Positions 26,001-38,481 of a stretch of DNA of 64,000 nt are shown one piece after another. The translations under genes were made by a program, and so were the position numbers. Within the stretch, counting starts at the first letter, position 1; every line of letters starts with the position of its first letter. The notes under the pieces were generated by a model. The model saw only the letters and a list, made by a program, of their open reading frames with translations. It was not told where the DNA came from and did no database searches. The stretch covers positions 22,320,001 through 22,384,000 of the forward strand of contig NW_020825288.1 in assembly GCF_003286085.1 (NCBI RefSeq). The letters run 5' to 3'. Source of the stretch: Drosophila persimilis. Lineage: Eukaryota; Arthropoda; Insecta; Diptera; Drosophilidae.

Positions 26001-28853
26001 ACACAAAAAAGGTCACAAATGTGCTTTAAAGCCAGCCAGAGACTCCATCTATCTTTTGGGGTCATAGCTTAAGCAGAGAATCGCGCTTAATACAGTTTGA
26101 AAATGCAGAGACCGTGCTTTAAGTCCATGGGAAAGTAAGAAAAATCAAATGGAAATCGAGCAATCATTCATATAAATCAATCAATCGTGCGCAAAGCCAA
26201 ATAATGCTCCCAGAACGGCATCGGAGTCCGAACCAAAGAAAACAAAACAACAATTTGTTGCTTACGCTCAATTGGCTGCGAGTTCGAGAGGCCCCTCGAT
26301 GGATGCAGAGGGCAGGGCACGGCGTATCTGGTAGCAGACTTCACTCGTGCACCATTTCCTTCACACATTGTACGTACAAGTATAATTAAATTTCAATTAA
26401 ACTCTTCAACGCCCAACGAGGGAATGGGCAAGTGTGCAGTTATCTGTAACAATATTAATTATAAAAGTGTTTAATTAGAGTGAGAGGAGATGCCCGTAAA
26501 CAGGCAGCAAGTAACAGCCGCAAACAGTCAATTAAATGGAAAAGTGTTTGTTCATAGCTAACTGGAGGCAACGTGCTCCGTGTCTCGTCTTGCCCCATAG
26601 TCAGGCGGAGCGTAACGCCCAGCAAAGTGTGGAACCAAGTCTATGGGAAATGAATGGGAAAACTATAGTCCAAATTGAATGGGAAGCTGTGCAGCTGTCG
26701 ATGCCAAAAACGGGAAAACGAAAGTCGTCTGACGGCAACCAAGAAATTTTTTGGGAAAAACTGTCTTTACTTCAACCTCAAGGAAGCTACAAATTATTAA
26801 GGAATTTCCCGGTGTATACTTATTTACATGGAAGTGAGATTGGAATTTTCTGTACCTATGGGAATTTTTGTAAACATTTTTCAAGTAATAACAGTTTTAT
26901 ATTGAATAGAACTACGAAAGAAATCTGTCATTTAATGCGATTTTTCTTGATTTATTTTCAACATAAATTATGAAATTTTTTAGGTTATTTTGTTTGTTAC
27001 TCAATTCGAATTTCATAGATTTATTGAGGATTTTATTTTGAGTATCAAAATTATGATTAATCTGTTTATATTTTGATAAAGAGTGATAGGAATTTTCTCT
27101 TTAACTTTTTGTCTGGTAATTAATTCTCTTAAAATGAGTTATTAAACCGCGTTTATTTAAACTATTTAGGCAGTTTTTATTTAAAATAAAGTAAACACAT
27201 AGACTGGCATTCCTTTACACATTTTTCCGATTTATGAAAATATTATTTAGCCTAGTTTTTTTTTTCTGCCGTAAAACACATGCATATGTACATATTTCCC
27301 CAGAAAGAGAAAAACTGTTTTCCCACACATTTTTGTTTACCGAACTAAACGAATTTGACACAATCCCGCGCAGCCAGCAGCCAAGGGCAATTGGGAAATG
27401 TAAATATACGAGTACTTGTATCTCGTATCTCGGATATGTGCAAACATTTTGTGGGTTTAAAATAAATAGGGGGAAATGTAGTCTTATTTTTGACAATTGA
27501 CAAAAAATTGTCGAAAATATTTCTTTGGTTTTTGATTGCAAATGCAATACAATTTTGTGGTTGAAAACGGCGTATTCCATGATGCTTGTTAGCAGTTCTA
27601 TGAATCATGAAAAAGTTTACCATTTTTTATGCGAATTTCATTGACCAGAATTTTAATTGGTTTTATGCTTTTTTATTTAAATTAAATTGGCAGCAAAATA
27701 ATTTTTATTGGCTCAGTATTTGTGTGGACTTCCTCTGAAATGGGGAATCTTTCACTGTCCTAAAAGGTTTTTATTTGAAAAGCCCTAAAATGTCTAATAG
27801 AAATATTTGAAGGAAATTTCAGCCAAAAATCCGCAACTTATTTCCCATATACTGAAAACATAGGGAAACATCTAATCCAACACGAGAAACTTCATTCATA
27901 TATATTTAATATGTAATATGACGTGTTCAAATGATGAAAATACAATTTTCATTTGCTGGCTAGGATGGGGGAGGGGGGTAAATGGAATAGTTACGAAATG
28001 TAGATGCAGTAGAAATATAACCATTAACATAGACACATAACCCTTTCCTCGACACATGCTCAGTCATGTGTTGGTAGGGCGGGGAGGGCTTTTCTTTTGT
28101 GTACGAGCCATAAGCTGGAGCCCAGCCCCATCATGAAAAGCAATTTCATGTTATGAATCCGCTTTCGTCCAAGGCAAAGTACCGCGCCATTTCTACTTAG
28201 TATTATTTTTTTTGGGGCTTCATTCTATTTTGTTTCCTTTTTTTGTTGTTGTATTTATTGTACAATAAAATATTATATTTACAGTGTACGAAAATGTGGG
28301 CCCCGTTTTACTGTGTGTATGCATGTGTGTGCAACCCTTTTCTGGTTATGCTTGGGGGTGTGTAGGTGCGCTTATGGCACCCTCTAATGGTTTGAAATGT
28401 TGGGCTATTCATGGATAGGATATGTCTTTCGAAGGGTGGATAAGGTTTATAATTTAGGAGAATGTTCGGGAAGCTTCCTTGATTGGAAGCTGTTTGCTAT
28501 CTTAAGAGTGTATTTGATAAGCAAGAAAGTGGTCAAGGAATATGCAAAGGGCAGAATTTGTCTCTAGAAGAGCTTCCAATCTGTTTCTTTAAATTACTAT
28601 AAATCCCATAGATAATTCCCAAGGTACATCAGATTCGTTTCCCTCCCATTTGCCTTAGCCAACATTTACTTATATCTGGTCCTTTCACTTCCCTCTGCGG
28701 TTGCCAGAGCTGCCAACTTTTGTACTTGGGACTGCCATTTCGTTTATTCTCCTGCCGCAAATATAACGGCAGTGGCAACACCAACACACCCACACCAACA
28801 ACAAAGGCAGTCAGCAGCCAGCACAGCGGCAATTCGTTCCGCCTCGCATATCG

Positions 28854-28854
<1 letters not shown>

Positions 28855-28896
<42 letters not shown>
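28855..28896. repeat. (CA)21 microsatellite
   Basis: An uninterrupted 42-base CA repeat, the longest dinucleotide tract in the window. It accounts for the Thr-His and Cys-Val runs in the open frames here. Confidence 0.97.
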
Positions 28897-28899
<3 letters not shown>

Positions 28900-31800
28900 G
28901 GACAGACACCCTCCATTTCCGTTGTACTTTTTTCCAGCCACCCCAACCACCTCCCAAGTATCTGAACCGCAATTCCCCCTCTTCAACCCCCCATGTTGTC
29001 TAGTGCATGTGGGGAAAAAAATAAACTATTTTCGTATTTGTAAGATTTCGGCATTGGATAAAAACTTGCCGGAGCTTCGACAGCGTGAAAGCTTTGCCCA
29101 AAAGTAGACTACACTTATTTGTGCCCCAGTGTGGGACGAGCATGTGTGTGTGTGTATCTGTGTGTCTGTGCCAGTCTCCATGATAAGTCCAATTTCTGTT
29201 TGGATTTCGATTATTTGCTGCTATTGTTGAGGGAATGGGATATGTTTGTTGTCCTTAGCACTTTTCGCAATTCTCTTCTAGCAAAACGCTTTAAAGTTTC
29301 GAGCAAATTGATTTGACAGAAATATTATATGGGGAAAAAAATATGGGAAACGTTGAGTACTAATGGAATTAAGCATAAGAAATGAGCATTTTATTAAAGA
29401 ACAAAAAATTAAACCTTGGGGTTTATGTGTACCCTTTGGACAAGCTGGACTGAGATGGTCAACTGAATAAAAGACAGGAATTAAAAGACAGAACCGAAAA
29501 GGAATGAGATGGATTCATTAAGAAATGTTAAAATGTTGATCATCTACCGAATACCGAATGGATGTTACTGGAAGGAGGAGCTTCAGTATTCAAGATGTTA
29601 GTCCAAAAATGGCTTGCAAGATTATTTTCTTTAGATAATTAAATTGCTAGAAAAGGAACAAAATATGTTCCACCACATAGGCATCAAGTTTCATATTGGC
29701 ATTCCCACAATCATCCCCAAACAAAACGCATCCATCCCCTAGCCAGCATCTTCTCAGAAATTTGCATAATTTGAACCTTCCCCAAAAAGGTCCTCTCTCC
29801 GAACACTTTAGTTTGTCAATAGTCGTTTTTATGCGAGTTTTATTTTATGATTATTGTTTCGGAATGTTGTTTGTGTCACGTCACATATTAGAAATGAACA
29901 ACTTGGTTGCTTGTCAAAACACACGAAAACAACACCCGAGACGAGGCCCAAACTGCTGTCCAAAGCAATTTGCGATGATTTGGGTGTTACTTTTGGGATA
30001 CGATACTGTTTGTTTTTGTGTCTGAAAAATTGATGAGAAGCTCTTAACGACAAACCATTTAGCGCATATGCCCCAAAACCCCAATACGAAGCAGCGGCCC
30101 ATAAATGGCATAATTAACGCATATTAAATGTCACCATTAAAATGGACAGCCCAGCCCCCCCAACCGATACCGATGCCGATGCCGATGCCTCGTCCTCTCG
30201 TCAGTGTCCGTGTGTCCTCGTTAAAATCGAGCTGGAAATTACGTATGCATATCGGGGGCTCAGAGCTCGGAAATCGGGGCTTTGTGAATCATTTAAACGT
30301 GGAAGTCAGCCCCGAGCGACAGGGCAGAGAACCCCCTCCACCTCCTCCCACGCACACCAAAAAGCTCTTTAAACGGCTTTGGTTTTTATGTGCAATTATA
30401 AATGTTTTTCCATTTCGAAAAAACACAAAAAAAAAAGCAACATACTATATAATTTATAAACGTTATGTACACATGACTGATGCCGGAGGAATATTTTTAT
30501 GTATATTTTTTTGTCGCTCACCTTGAGGGTTGGCTCTCACGACAAAAAAACACATAACGAAAAAGAATAAATGCAATTAAAATGCAGTTTATGGCGGCAA
30601 GCACCACCACCAAGAAGAGGGGAAGAGAGAGGTGGAGAAAGGGAGCGCCAGAGACCGGAGACCGGAGACCAGAGACTCGTGCCAGTTACAATTCGTCATA
30701 TCGATGAATATTTGAGTTTTGTTCCATTCCATATAGTAGACCACAGCCAAAACGCGATTCGACGCGGCTCGATTCGCCTCGACTCGACTCCGCCTCGCGC
30801 TCTGTGTGTGTCAGATTTATGTGTTAAGCTCTTTGGGCCATGCCAGAAAAATTGTAATAGACAGACCGACAGTCGGGCAGACAGACAGACAGACAGTTGT
30901 TACGGCTTTTATATGGTCTGACAGAGTTGTCAAATTGCTCTGCAAAATCCAAAGCGAAAGTGAAACGGAGTGAGAGAGAGATGCAAGTTTTGCTGCTGTG
31001 TGCGGTAATCTACTCAATCCGCTTTATGGAACCAAACCGTATATTTTGGAACCAAAATTGTATTGCTATTTGTATGCCAACAGGTTTAGAAAGGTTTAAA
31101 GATTTAGAAAAAAATAATACTGTTTTCTATATTTTGGCTAGCTTCCTCTATGATTCCAATATGAAGGAGCTCATAGGAGCTTCAGATACTTATCAAATGA
31201 TTCCTTGTGGATGTCTCTGTATATTCTCTTTCGTGCGTCTTGAGTCGAGTATCAATACACCGCTTCATGTGGGACCATAAGTTCCATATGATATGATATA
31301 TAAAGCCCATAATCTGTCCACAAAGATTTCAATTCGCTCTGCATTCTATTCTATTCGAAAGTAAATAAATGGAGCACTCGCAGCCAGAATGGATAAACAA
31401 CAGAAATAATCATATTTACCAAATAAGCAACTATTATACTCTAGCAGTCCCCTTTTTGTAGCCATTTATTAGCTAATTTTCTACCATTTCCCATGTAAAC
31501 TTTGTCCCTAATTCACTGAGTTTTAAGCTTTGACCGCGACAAACCCGAGCACCCTTTCAGCGGCTCAGAGCCGTGTGCATTTACCTACTTGCATATACGA
31601 TACATATACATATTTGATGAACAAGCCGACCAAAACGTTTAACTAACGTTTTATAATACACATGTTGGGTGGCCCAAGCCCCAAAGCCCCTTGCCCCCAC
31701 TCTCCACCTTGCAAGTAAGTTAGTTTACGGCTCTGAATCGATTAAAAGGATTGCGTGTACATTTTTAATACCAATTTGTTGGGAGGGCAGGCCGGAATGA

Positions 31801-32001
31801 TGTGCTGCTCGAAACGCTTAGGGCTATGCAAATTTGCAAGAGGTGTAAGGATATGCAAAAGAGGCATAGTACTAAGGACCTATTGGAACTCAAAGAATTA
31901 ACAATGGATTCCTAGGAATCGCACTAGTATTTTCAGCGGCATTTCATGAAACAAATGCTTAAATAAATTTTAAATTTATTTTAAAAACATTTATGAATAC
32001 C

Positions 32002-32045
32002 CAAACTAATAGTTATATCCTTTTTATTTCATTTCAGGTAAGCGA
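32002..32045 (+). other. Recursive splice site (ratchet point) 2
   Basis: A T-rich tract (cctttttatttca) ends in TTTCAG, directly followed by GTAAGCGA; the junction is 32037/32038. A branch-point-like aaactaata lies at about 32003-32011, some 30 nt upstream, which is a normal distance. The 14-mer TTTCAGGTAAGCGA is identical to ratchet point 1, 20.2 kb upstream. Candidate microexon A begins 2.8 kb downstream. Confidence 0.78.
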
Positions 32046-34826
32046 CAAAACCCAGACTTGACTAAAGAATACCCCTTTATAAGGACTAATTCAGGGATAG
32101 CTCTATACCTAAAGCATTGTATTCTGAGTGTTTGTGTGTGTCCTGTGTAAGCCCTAATCCCATGTAGCCCAACTAATTATATACCCATCGACATATATGT
32201 ACTTATATTCGTGTATATGTATCTATGTATCTGTTAACCTAATCAAAAACATATTCCCTTTACATTGCAAAACATTATTTCGTAGTTTTAACACCATCAG
32301 AAAACCATTCTACCATCTATCCATACCGTTCCCGTACTGAACAAAACAGACATTAACATATCGGCCAAATCCGAAATTGAAAAACAACATTTTATCTAGG
32401 AGAAAATCTATTACATTTGCATACAATTTATGGCAGGAAATTAAAAATGTTTTTCCTTCTTTTTTTTGTTTTGACAATTTGCCAAAGATTTTTCCCCCCG
32501 ATTGGGGATTGTATTTTGAATATCCGCATTTAGGAAAAGAGCATTCTGAATGGATGCTTTTGGCAGGCAGTGTTTTGGCGGCTTATCAAATAATCATTTA
32601 ACTTCGTTTCGAATTTTTATTTAATTAGAAAAGAGGGAGGTAAAGCGTGGAAAGTCGCTTAATTAGCAGCAGTTTTCAACCTGCTCAAATTCAACCTGCG
32701 CCCTATGAATGAATATATCTTTTCCTTCATTATACTATAGAAATATTTCAGTATATATATATTTATGAGTGTGTGGGAATAAGACTTCGTTCTGCTCTTA
32801 ATTACAAATGAGTACGTCCCTTGGGCCTTTCCGCCTGATGCGCTCTCTCATTAGCCTTTTCAGGCGGGTCCTCTCCTCCGCCTCCGCCGCTCCTTGCTGA
32901 CATTTTGGTGTCACATCTAGGAAAGGAAAATCCTCGCATTTTGGCCTACATTTTTAGGGGGAAGCCCCCCTTTCACACACGTGACAGGTGCCAGGAGAAA
33001 AAGTGAACGCAGTGGGAATGAGTAGATGAGGGCCAAGATACACAAAATCGTATCTTTAGGTTAGGTAAATTTATCCAGAGGGGTAAAAACAGTAGGGGAA
33101 AGAATTTCCTTTCACTGCTTATTGAAGATTAGAAATAACTTTAAGGTGTTTTACATCTCATCTCCCTAGATTCTGAATTTATGCTCCTTAAATCAGTTTA
33201 AAATTAAAGAAAATAAAAATAGATTTACAATTCTTTCAAATCTATGTAAAAAACCATGAAAATATGTTTCAAAACTAGATAAAGAAACTTCTGAATGTCT
33301 CCTGACATTCCTGAACTCTTTCAATCTTTTTCAGAACTGCTTCTTCCTCTTCCTAGGGTGAAATTCCCAGAACCCGGCTCTTAAGAGTATTTAGCTTTAA
33401 CATAAAATGTTAGAAATAATTTCCTGAAACTCCCATCACGCCGGCATTTTATCCCCACCCATCATCCCTGTCTATCTATTAAAATTACAACAATTATTAA
33501 GTATACGCCCGGGGCTTCCCGCACGCAGAGCAGGCTCAACATTTATTCAAATTAAATTTGAAATAAAAACACACTCGCACCCACACAATAAACATCGTGC
33601 ATACCAAATAAATAGTAAACATTTTTTTACTCTGTTTACATTATAAATATATTTTCGTATATTGTGTTGTATATTTTGCTGTACTGTTGGTTGGTCTCCT
33701 GTTTCCTGTTTCCTGTTTGCGGTAGTCGTAGGATATTTATGTTGTGTGTCTAGCAAAATAGTTGTTGCATAATTTAACATAGTTTTTCCTGTACTGTCCT
33801 AGAATACCCGAACAGGAGCCCCGAACATGACTGATTTATAATGATATTTATACATACATCTATAAGGTTGGTCCCCTTCCCCCTTTCGATCCTGTTGTCG
33901 TTGTTGCTGCTGCTGTTGGTTTGGCTTACCTTTGATAATTCATTTCATATATGTATATATTGTATATTGTAAATATGTTTTCATTAGCGCATTTTAACAT
34001 GGTCTCTCTCCCCCTCAAATTGTTGTGTACATATAAATAACATAAATGATTAAAAATGGTTTTGGTATTTAATAAAAATTAAGCAAAATAGTTTTTAATT
34101 GGTGCAGCCACAACAAAAACTATAGGAAATCTTGTGCATAAATCATTTTGCATCAATCATGAATTATAATGTAAAATACTTGTACCTTAACCCCGTAGTC
34201 GTTGCTGAGAGATCTTTGTGTGTGGTGGATTCTGTCCTGTAATTCATTATCTACCTGATGATCCACTTGACAGACGCTACAATCCACTTATAGAGTATTC
34301 GTATATTGGTACTTCATGTAAATAGATTTCTGCGTGTTTTGTGTCTTTTCCTCAACCCCACACCCTCTTATTCATGAAAAACTAAAATCAAAATTCATGG
34401 CAAAAAATTTATATATATTATGTGCATTTTGTAAATATTATATCGCTATCTGAGAAACCCCCCATTGAATAATAAATCAATCAATAACGAGCCCTCGCCA
34501 CGCATTTTAATTGAGAACAAACGCATTCCGAACGTGGTTGGCCATCATCAAAAAAGAAACACGAAAAAAAATATCCAGAATGTTGTCAACTCGTACGATA
34601 TATACATATCCATATCCCCCAAAACCATATATTTATATATATCCATACAAACGATGTAGTGAAAACCCATAATATGACCTCACAAAATAACCACAAAAAC
34701 AAAATTAAAAAAAAAAAAAACAAAAAAAATCATCAAAAAGTTTTTAAGTGAGATCGAAATGAAAAAATTGTTTTACCAGTGGCGACTTTTCTTCTTTTCT
34801 TTTCCGGTTTTCTTTTTATATTTCAG
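32046..34826 (+). other. Presumed intron between ratchet point 2 and microexon A
   Basis: AT-rich with no coding signal; contains TTTCCTG tandem copies (about 33700-33719) and an A-run (about 34707-34730). It ends with the pyrimidine tract of microexon A. Confidence 0.5.
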
Positions 34827-34874
34827 GTTTCAGACACCCATTAAAGCGTTTGCCTGCCTGACAGCAGCCACAAG
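34827..34874 (+). CDS. Candidate microexon A (48 nt) of the unidentified plus-strand host gene
   Basis: A long pyrimidine tract (34790-34824) ends in TTTCAG at 34826, and a strong donor, caag then gtaagc, follows at 34875. The 48 nt are open in one frame only, the one that starts after a single base. That frame reads FQTPIKAFACLTAAT and leaves two bases, so both flanking junctions are phase 2 and the exon is a frame-preserving cassette. A second CAG seven bases inside (ending 34833) gives an alternative 41-nt exon that would shift frame. I do not recognise the peptide; it could instead be untranslated or a decoy. It lies 2.8 kb after ratchet point 2 on the same strand. Confidence 0.5.
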
Positions 34875-37800
34875 GTAAGCTCTAACCAGCTGATCAAAGC
34901 CCCCACATAACCCGAAATAAACCACCCCCCGAAATACTCGTAACCCCCATAAGTCCTTAAGCTTAATTCAATTATAATTGTTGTACCGTGTGTGCTCTGT
35001 TCTCCGGTAGATAATCGATACCAAAAAAACATTCGATTGGCCCGTAAATGGAACTAAAATTGTATAAATTAATATTAGAAATATACATATATAGAAAATA
35101 TTTGTGGTTTTATTATTTAATTTCTTCCGATAGCATTGTGGATAAAACCGAATAACAATATTTATTAAATTAGAATGCGTTTTTATTTGTGTTCGTGACC
35201 TAATTATTTTATATACTTTTTAATAGATTTTTCTTAGAAAACTGTCTAGAATTTATGGTTTTAAAAAATTTTTGTAAATAATCTATCTGTAGATTTACTA
35301 TAGAACTTTGTTCTAGGTTTTACGTAGAAAAAAATTGATAAAAATCTATTCAAAATTGTATTTTTCAACATTTTTTATCAATTGTCTGATATAGTGGGAA
35401 AAACATATGTTCTGTTTTTTGCTTTTGACTGAAATATGGTAATTAAAACTATAATTCAATCGTCTGTTAAAAAAAAAGGTTTTGATAAATATATTAGATG
35501 TAAAAATGCAACCAGAGCAGCGTCATCAAAGAGAAAGATTTTTAAAATAAAAGGTACTGGGGTAAAAATACCACAGTTTTTTTGAATTTTAAATTGAGGC
35601 GAATACCTTCACAGCTTTTAATTAACCCGAAACTGTTAAACCACAACAATCGAACGGGACTGAAACCCAATTTGAATTTCAAATTAAATGGCTATAACAC
35701 ATACGCCCTGTATGCCATGGGAATTCAACAATAAGGAACATATTTATGCATTAAACAATAAACCGTCGAATGGCAAAAGAGCAAGAGGCAAAAGGAGTGA
35801 ATGGCTGGAACGCTTTAATCCCATTTGCGGCTGCTTGTTGCATTTGGCAGACAGCCTTGGCGGACAGATCCTGGCCTGGCAGGGTCCTTTGCCTGCTGTG
35901 TGCTGTCTCTGGCCTGCAGTTATTATGTCTTCTTCGCATGCTGTTAGCCTGCTATTATTTTATTGTTCATACATATAGAATAAACCTACTCGTATTTGCT
36001 GTGCAATTTGTTGAACATTAAGAGTTTGGAAGATGGAGCAGGGAGGACCTCTTAATGTATCTAATGTCTCGGCACTGAAGCGTACGTGCTTATGGTCCTT
36101 GACTTGGATATTCTTCGGCCTTGTCCGTCCTGTCTGTGGTACATATTGCCAATTGTGTTGTGTTTCTGTTCTCACACAGGTGTTGGCCTTAATGGCGTGG
36201 TGTCCTGTGTTCACAATATATCAGATTTGCATTAAAATGTTTCTCTTGGGGCTTCAAATAAATAGATGGTGCACGGGGATAATTAGGCTGTAGGGAGGGG
36301 AAAAGCAATCTCATAATTCCCCAAAGCTAGACTTTAAACGATAATTACATAATCACAATCGTAATCGGTGATAATGACAACACTTTAGCGCCATCAAGCA
36401 CATCATAAAAAATAGAGAGAGTGGACAGGCAACCCGCTAAAAACATCAATTACCAGAGCCAGACGACGGCTGAGGAAACCCGGCCAACAAATTGGACGCC
36501 AGCCCCCACACACAACACACACACACACACACGAGAGAGCATTGCAAATGGCTGCCAACAGTTGCAGCGGCAGTGGCAACAACTACATGCACTTGCAACA
36601 TCAGAGCCACATGCAATATTTTATCTGCTAATGTGTAATTATAAACAATTTTGTTGTTTGTTATTTATAATGGTGCAACAAGGGAGCCGCACCGCACATC
36701 GAAATAAAAAAAAATACTATAGAAACTAAAGCATTTTTTCGTACTCACATTTATTCGAATGCAAGGGGTATATTGTCGTTTTGATGAAGTTTGTAACAGC
36801 TGGAAGAAAGTGTGGTTTATTATTGGATTCTCGGGCATTCTCTTTGGCACTTTTTCGCTTGTGCGCCTAAGCCCTCTTAATCAAAATTAAATCAATAGAA
36901 ATCATCAAATGCAATACCTTGTGCTTTCCTCTACAAATATATTTATCTATCTATGTATATATCTCTCCGATCATCTATCTGTTCAATAAAACATTTCTGA
37001 GAGACTCAGTAGAGTATATAAGAAGAATAGACATGTATTATCTAGGGGTATCCCTGTGGTCGACTATTGTTTTACCCACTTTATGTTGTTGCTGCACTTA
37101 TAATTGTGCAACCATTATTTCAGCTATTGTTACCACCGCGTTTGTTGCATTGTGCGGGTGCAATTTTAACAAACGACTGGCGATAACAATCGCTGGCAAA
37201 ATTGTCCCAAGAGAGAGAGAGAGCAAGGGATTGGCGGGGTAATGCGTGAGTCTAACACATTTGCCACATTCCAAAACTGACAAACGATATGCCATACGCC
37301 CCGATGTGCGATACGCGAAACAAGCAGCCGGAGAGGGGAAACGCGGATGAAGGTGCTAAAATTCCATGGCAGAAAAAGTTGTTTCCAACCAAAAACCAAA
37401 AAAAAAACCCCCCTGGAAAATAAAATGGCGTGAAACACGCAACAGCAGCAGCAGAAGTATGAAAGTACAGCAGCAACCAAATTAATTGCATTCAAATTTA
37501 TGTTAGAAATTAAAACTGGCACTGGCGTCACATCGTGTTCTTTCTGCGGTTTCATTTTGTGGCTGCAATGGCAACTGCTGCTCCTCTGGAAAGTAGACTA
37601 CATAAATATCGAGTACTTATTGGGGACTGGTGAAAAAACCTGAGGAATAAATGGAATTTGCAAGGAACAATCTTCATTGATAGCAAACTAAAAAAGTTCT
37701 AGAAGACTATCAAATACTTAAGTCAGGTATGAGTGGAGCTATAGCTGATACAATTCGTATCCCACAAATATAAGCCTCAAAGTTACATTCGCAAAGCTTT

Positions 37801-38459
37801 ATTGAATGACCCGTAAAAACCAATTTTCCCCTCTGTTCCCTCGCTCCGTTTTCTGTACCAAATCTTCTTAACAGGCTGTACTCGTGGATCCCTTCTAATT
37901 TACATCTCCTATAATGCTCAATCCTTAGGTCGTAGGAAAAATGAGAGCATACTTTTCAGCTGCCACCAAACAAGACTCGGACCGCAATCAATTAAAGTTG
38001 CGCTGCGGCCGGGATAGGCATCTAGCGTTAGTTGGTTTTTGTGTCACACAGATGCTGCAACACGCAGAGACAGTGCTGCGGCCACACAAAGGCAGCACGG
38101 GGAATGGCTGAACCTGGGGCTGTGGCTGGGGATGGGGATGGGGGTTTGCTCTACTGTTCCAATTATTGTCGCCCTTTCACCTGGCTCTGAAGCCCATTTT
38201 TGTTTTTCGTTTGTGAATTCTGTTCGGTTTTAGGTTGTTGTTGTCCTGCGCTGTGTTGCTGTGGCACTTTTAATTTCCCAGTCGAACAGTGGCGTTTCCC
38301 TTTCCCCGCTCCAACCGGAAGCGTATTGTTACGGAAGAGCCCCGCATTCTACTGCCATTCTCTTCGCTGTTTTTTTTTCGTTGTTTAACAACATCCGCCT
38401 GGTGGCAGGTCTTTAATTACGTCGAGCGTTACGTTTTTATAAGCTTTTTTCCCTTTGCA

Positions 38460-38481
38460 CTTGACTCAATTTTGAGTCAAG
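38460..38481. repeat. Inverted repeat carrying two AP-1-type sites
   Basis: Arms CTTGACTCAA (38460-38469) and TTGAGTCAAG (38472-38481) are perfectly complementary with a 2-base spacer. Each contains TGACTCA/TGAGTCA, the consensus of bZIP AP-1 factors (Jra/kay in flies). Occupancy is not known. Confidence 0.75.

Larger units (their letters stand above)
11818..32001 (+). other. Presumed long intron segment between ratchet points 1 and 2
   Basis: About 20 kb with no supported coding exon. It includes a CT tract (19822-19849), CCGGGT hexamer repeats (20060-20097), a TGATG repeat (about 21446-21467), a GC-richer stretch at about 23740-24450 with overlapping spurious frames, a 21-unit CA repeat (28855-28896) and a GAGACCG repeat (about 30648-30672). 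The strand is inferred from the ratchet points. Confidence 0.55.

Noticed and set aside
33922-33935. Minus-strand donor-like caaaggtaagcc
   Set aside because: No partner acceptor or coding exon nearby; treated as a chance match.
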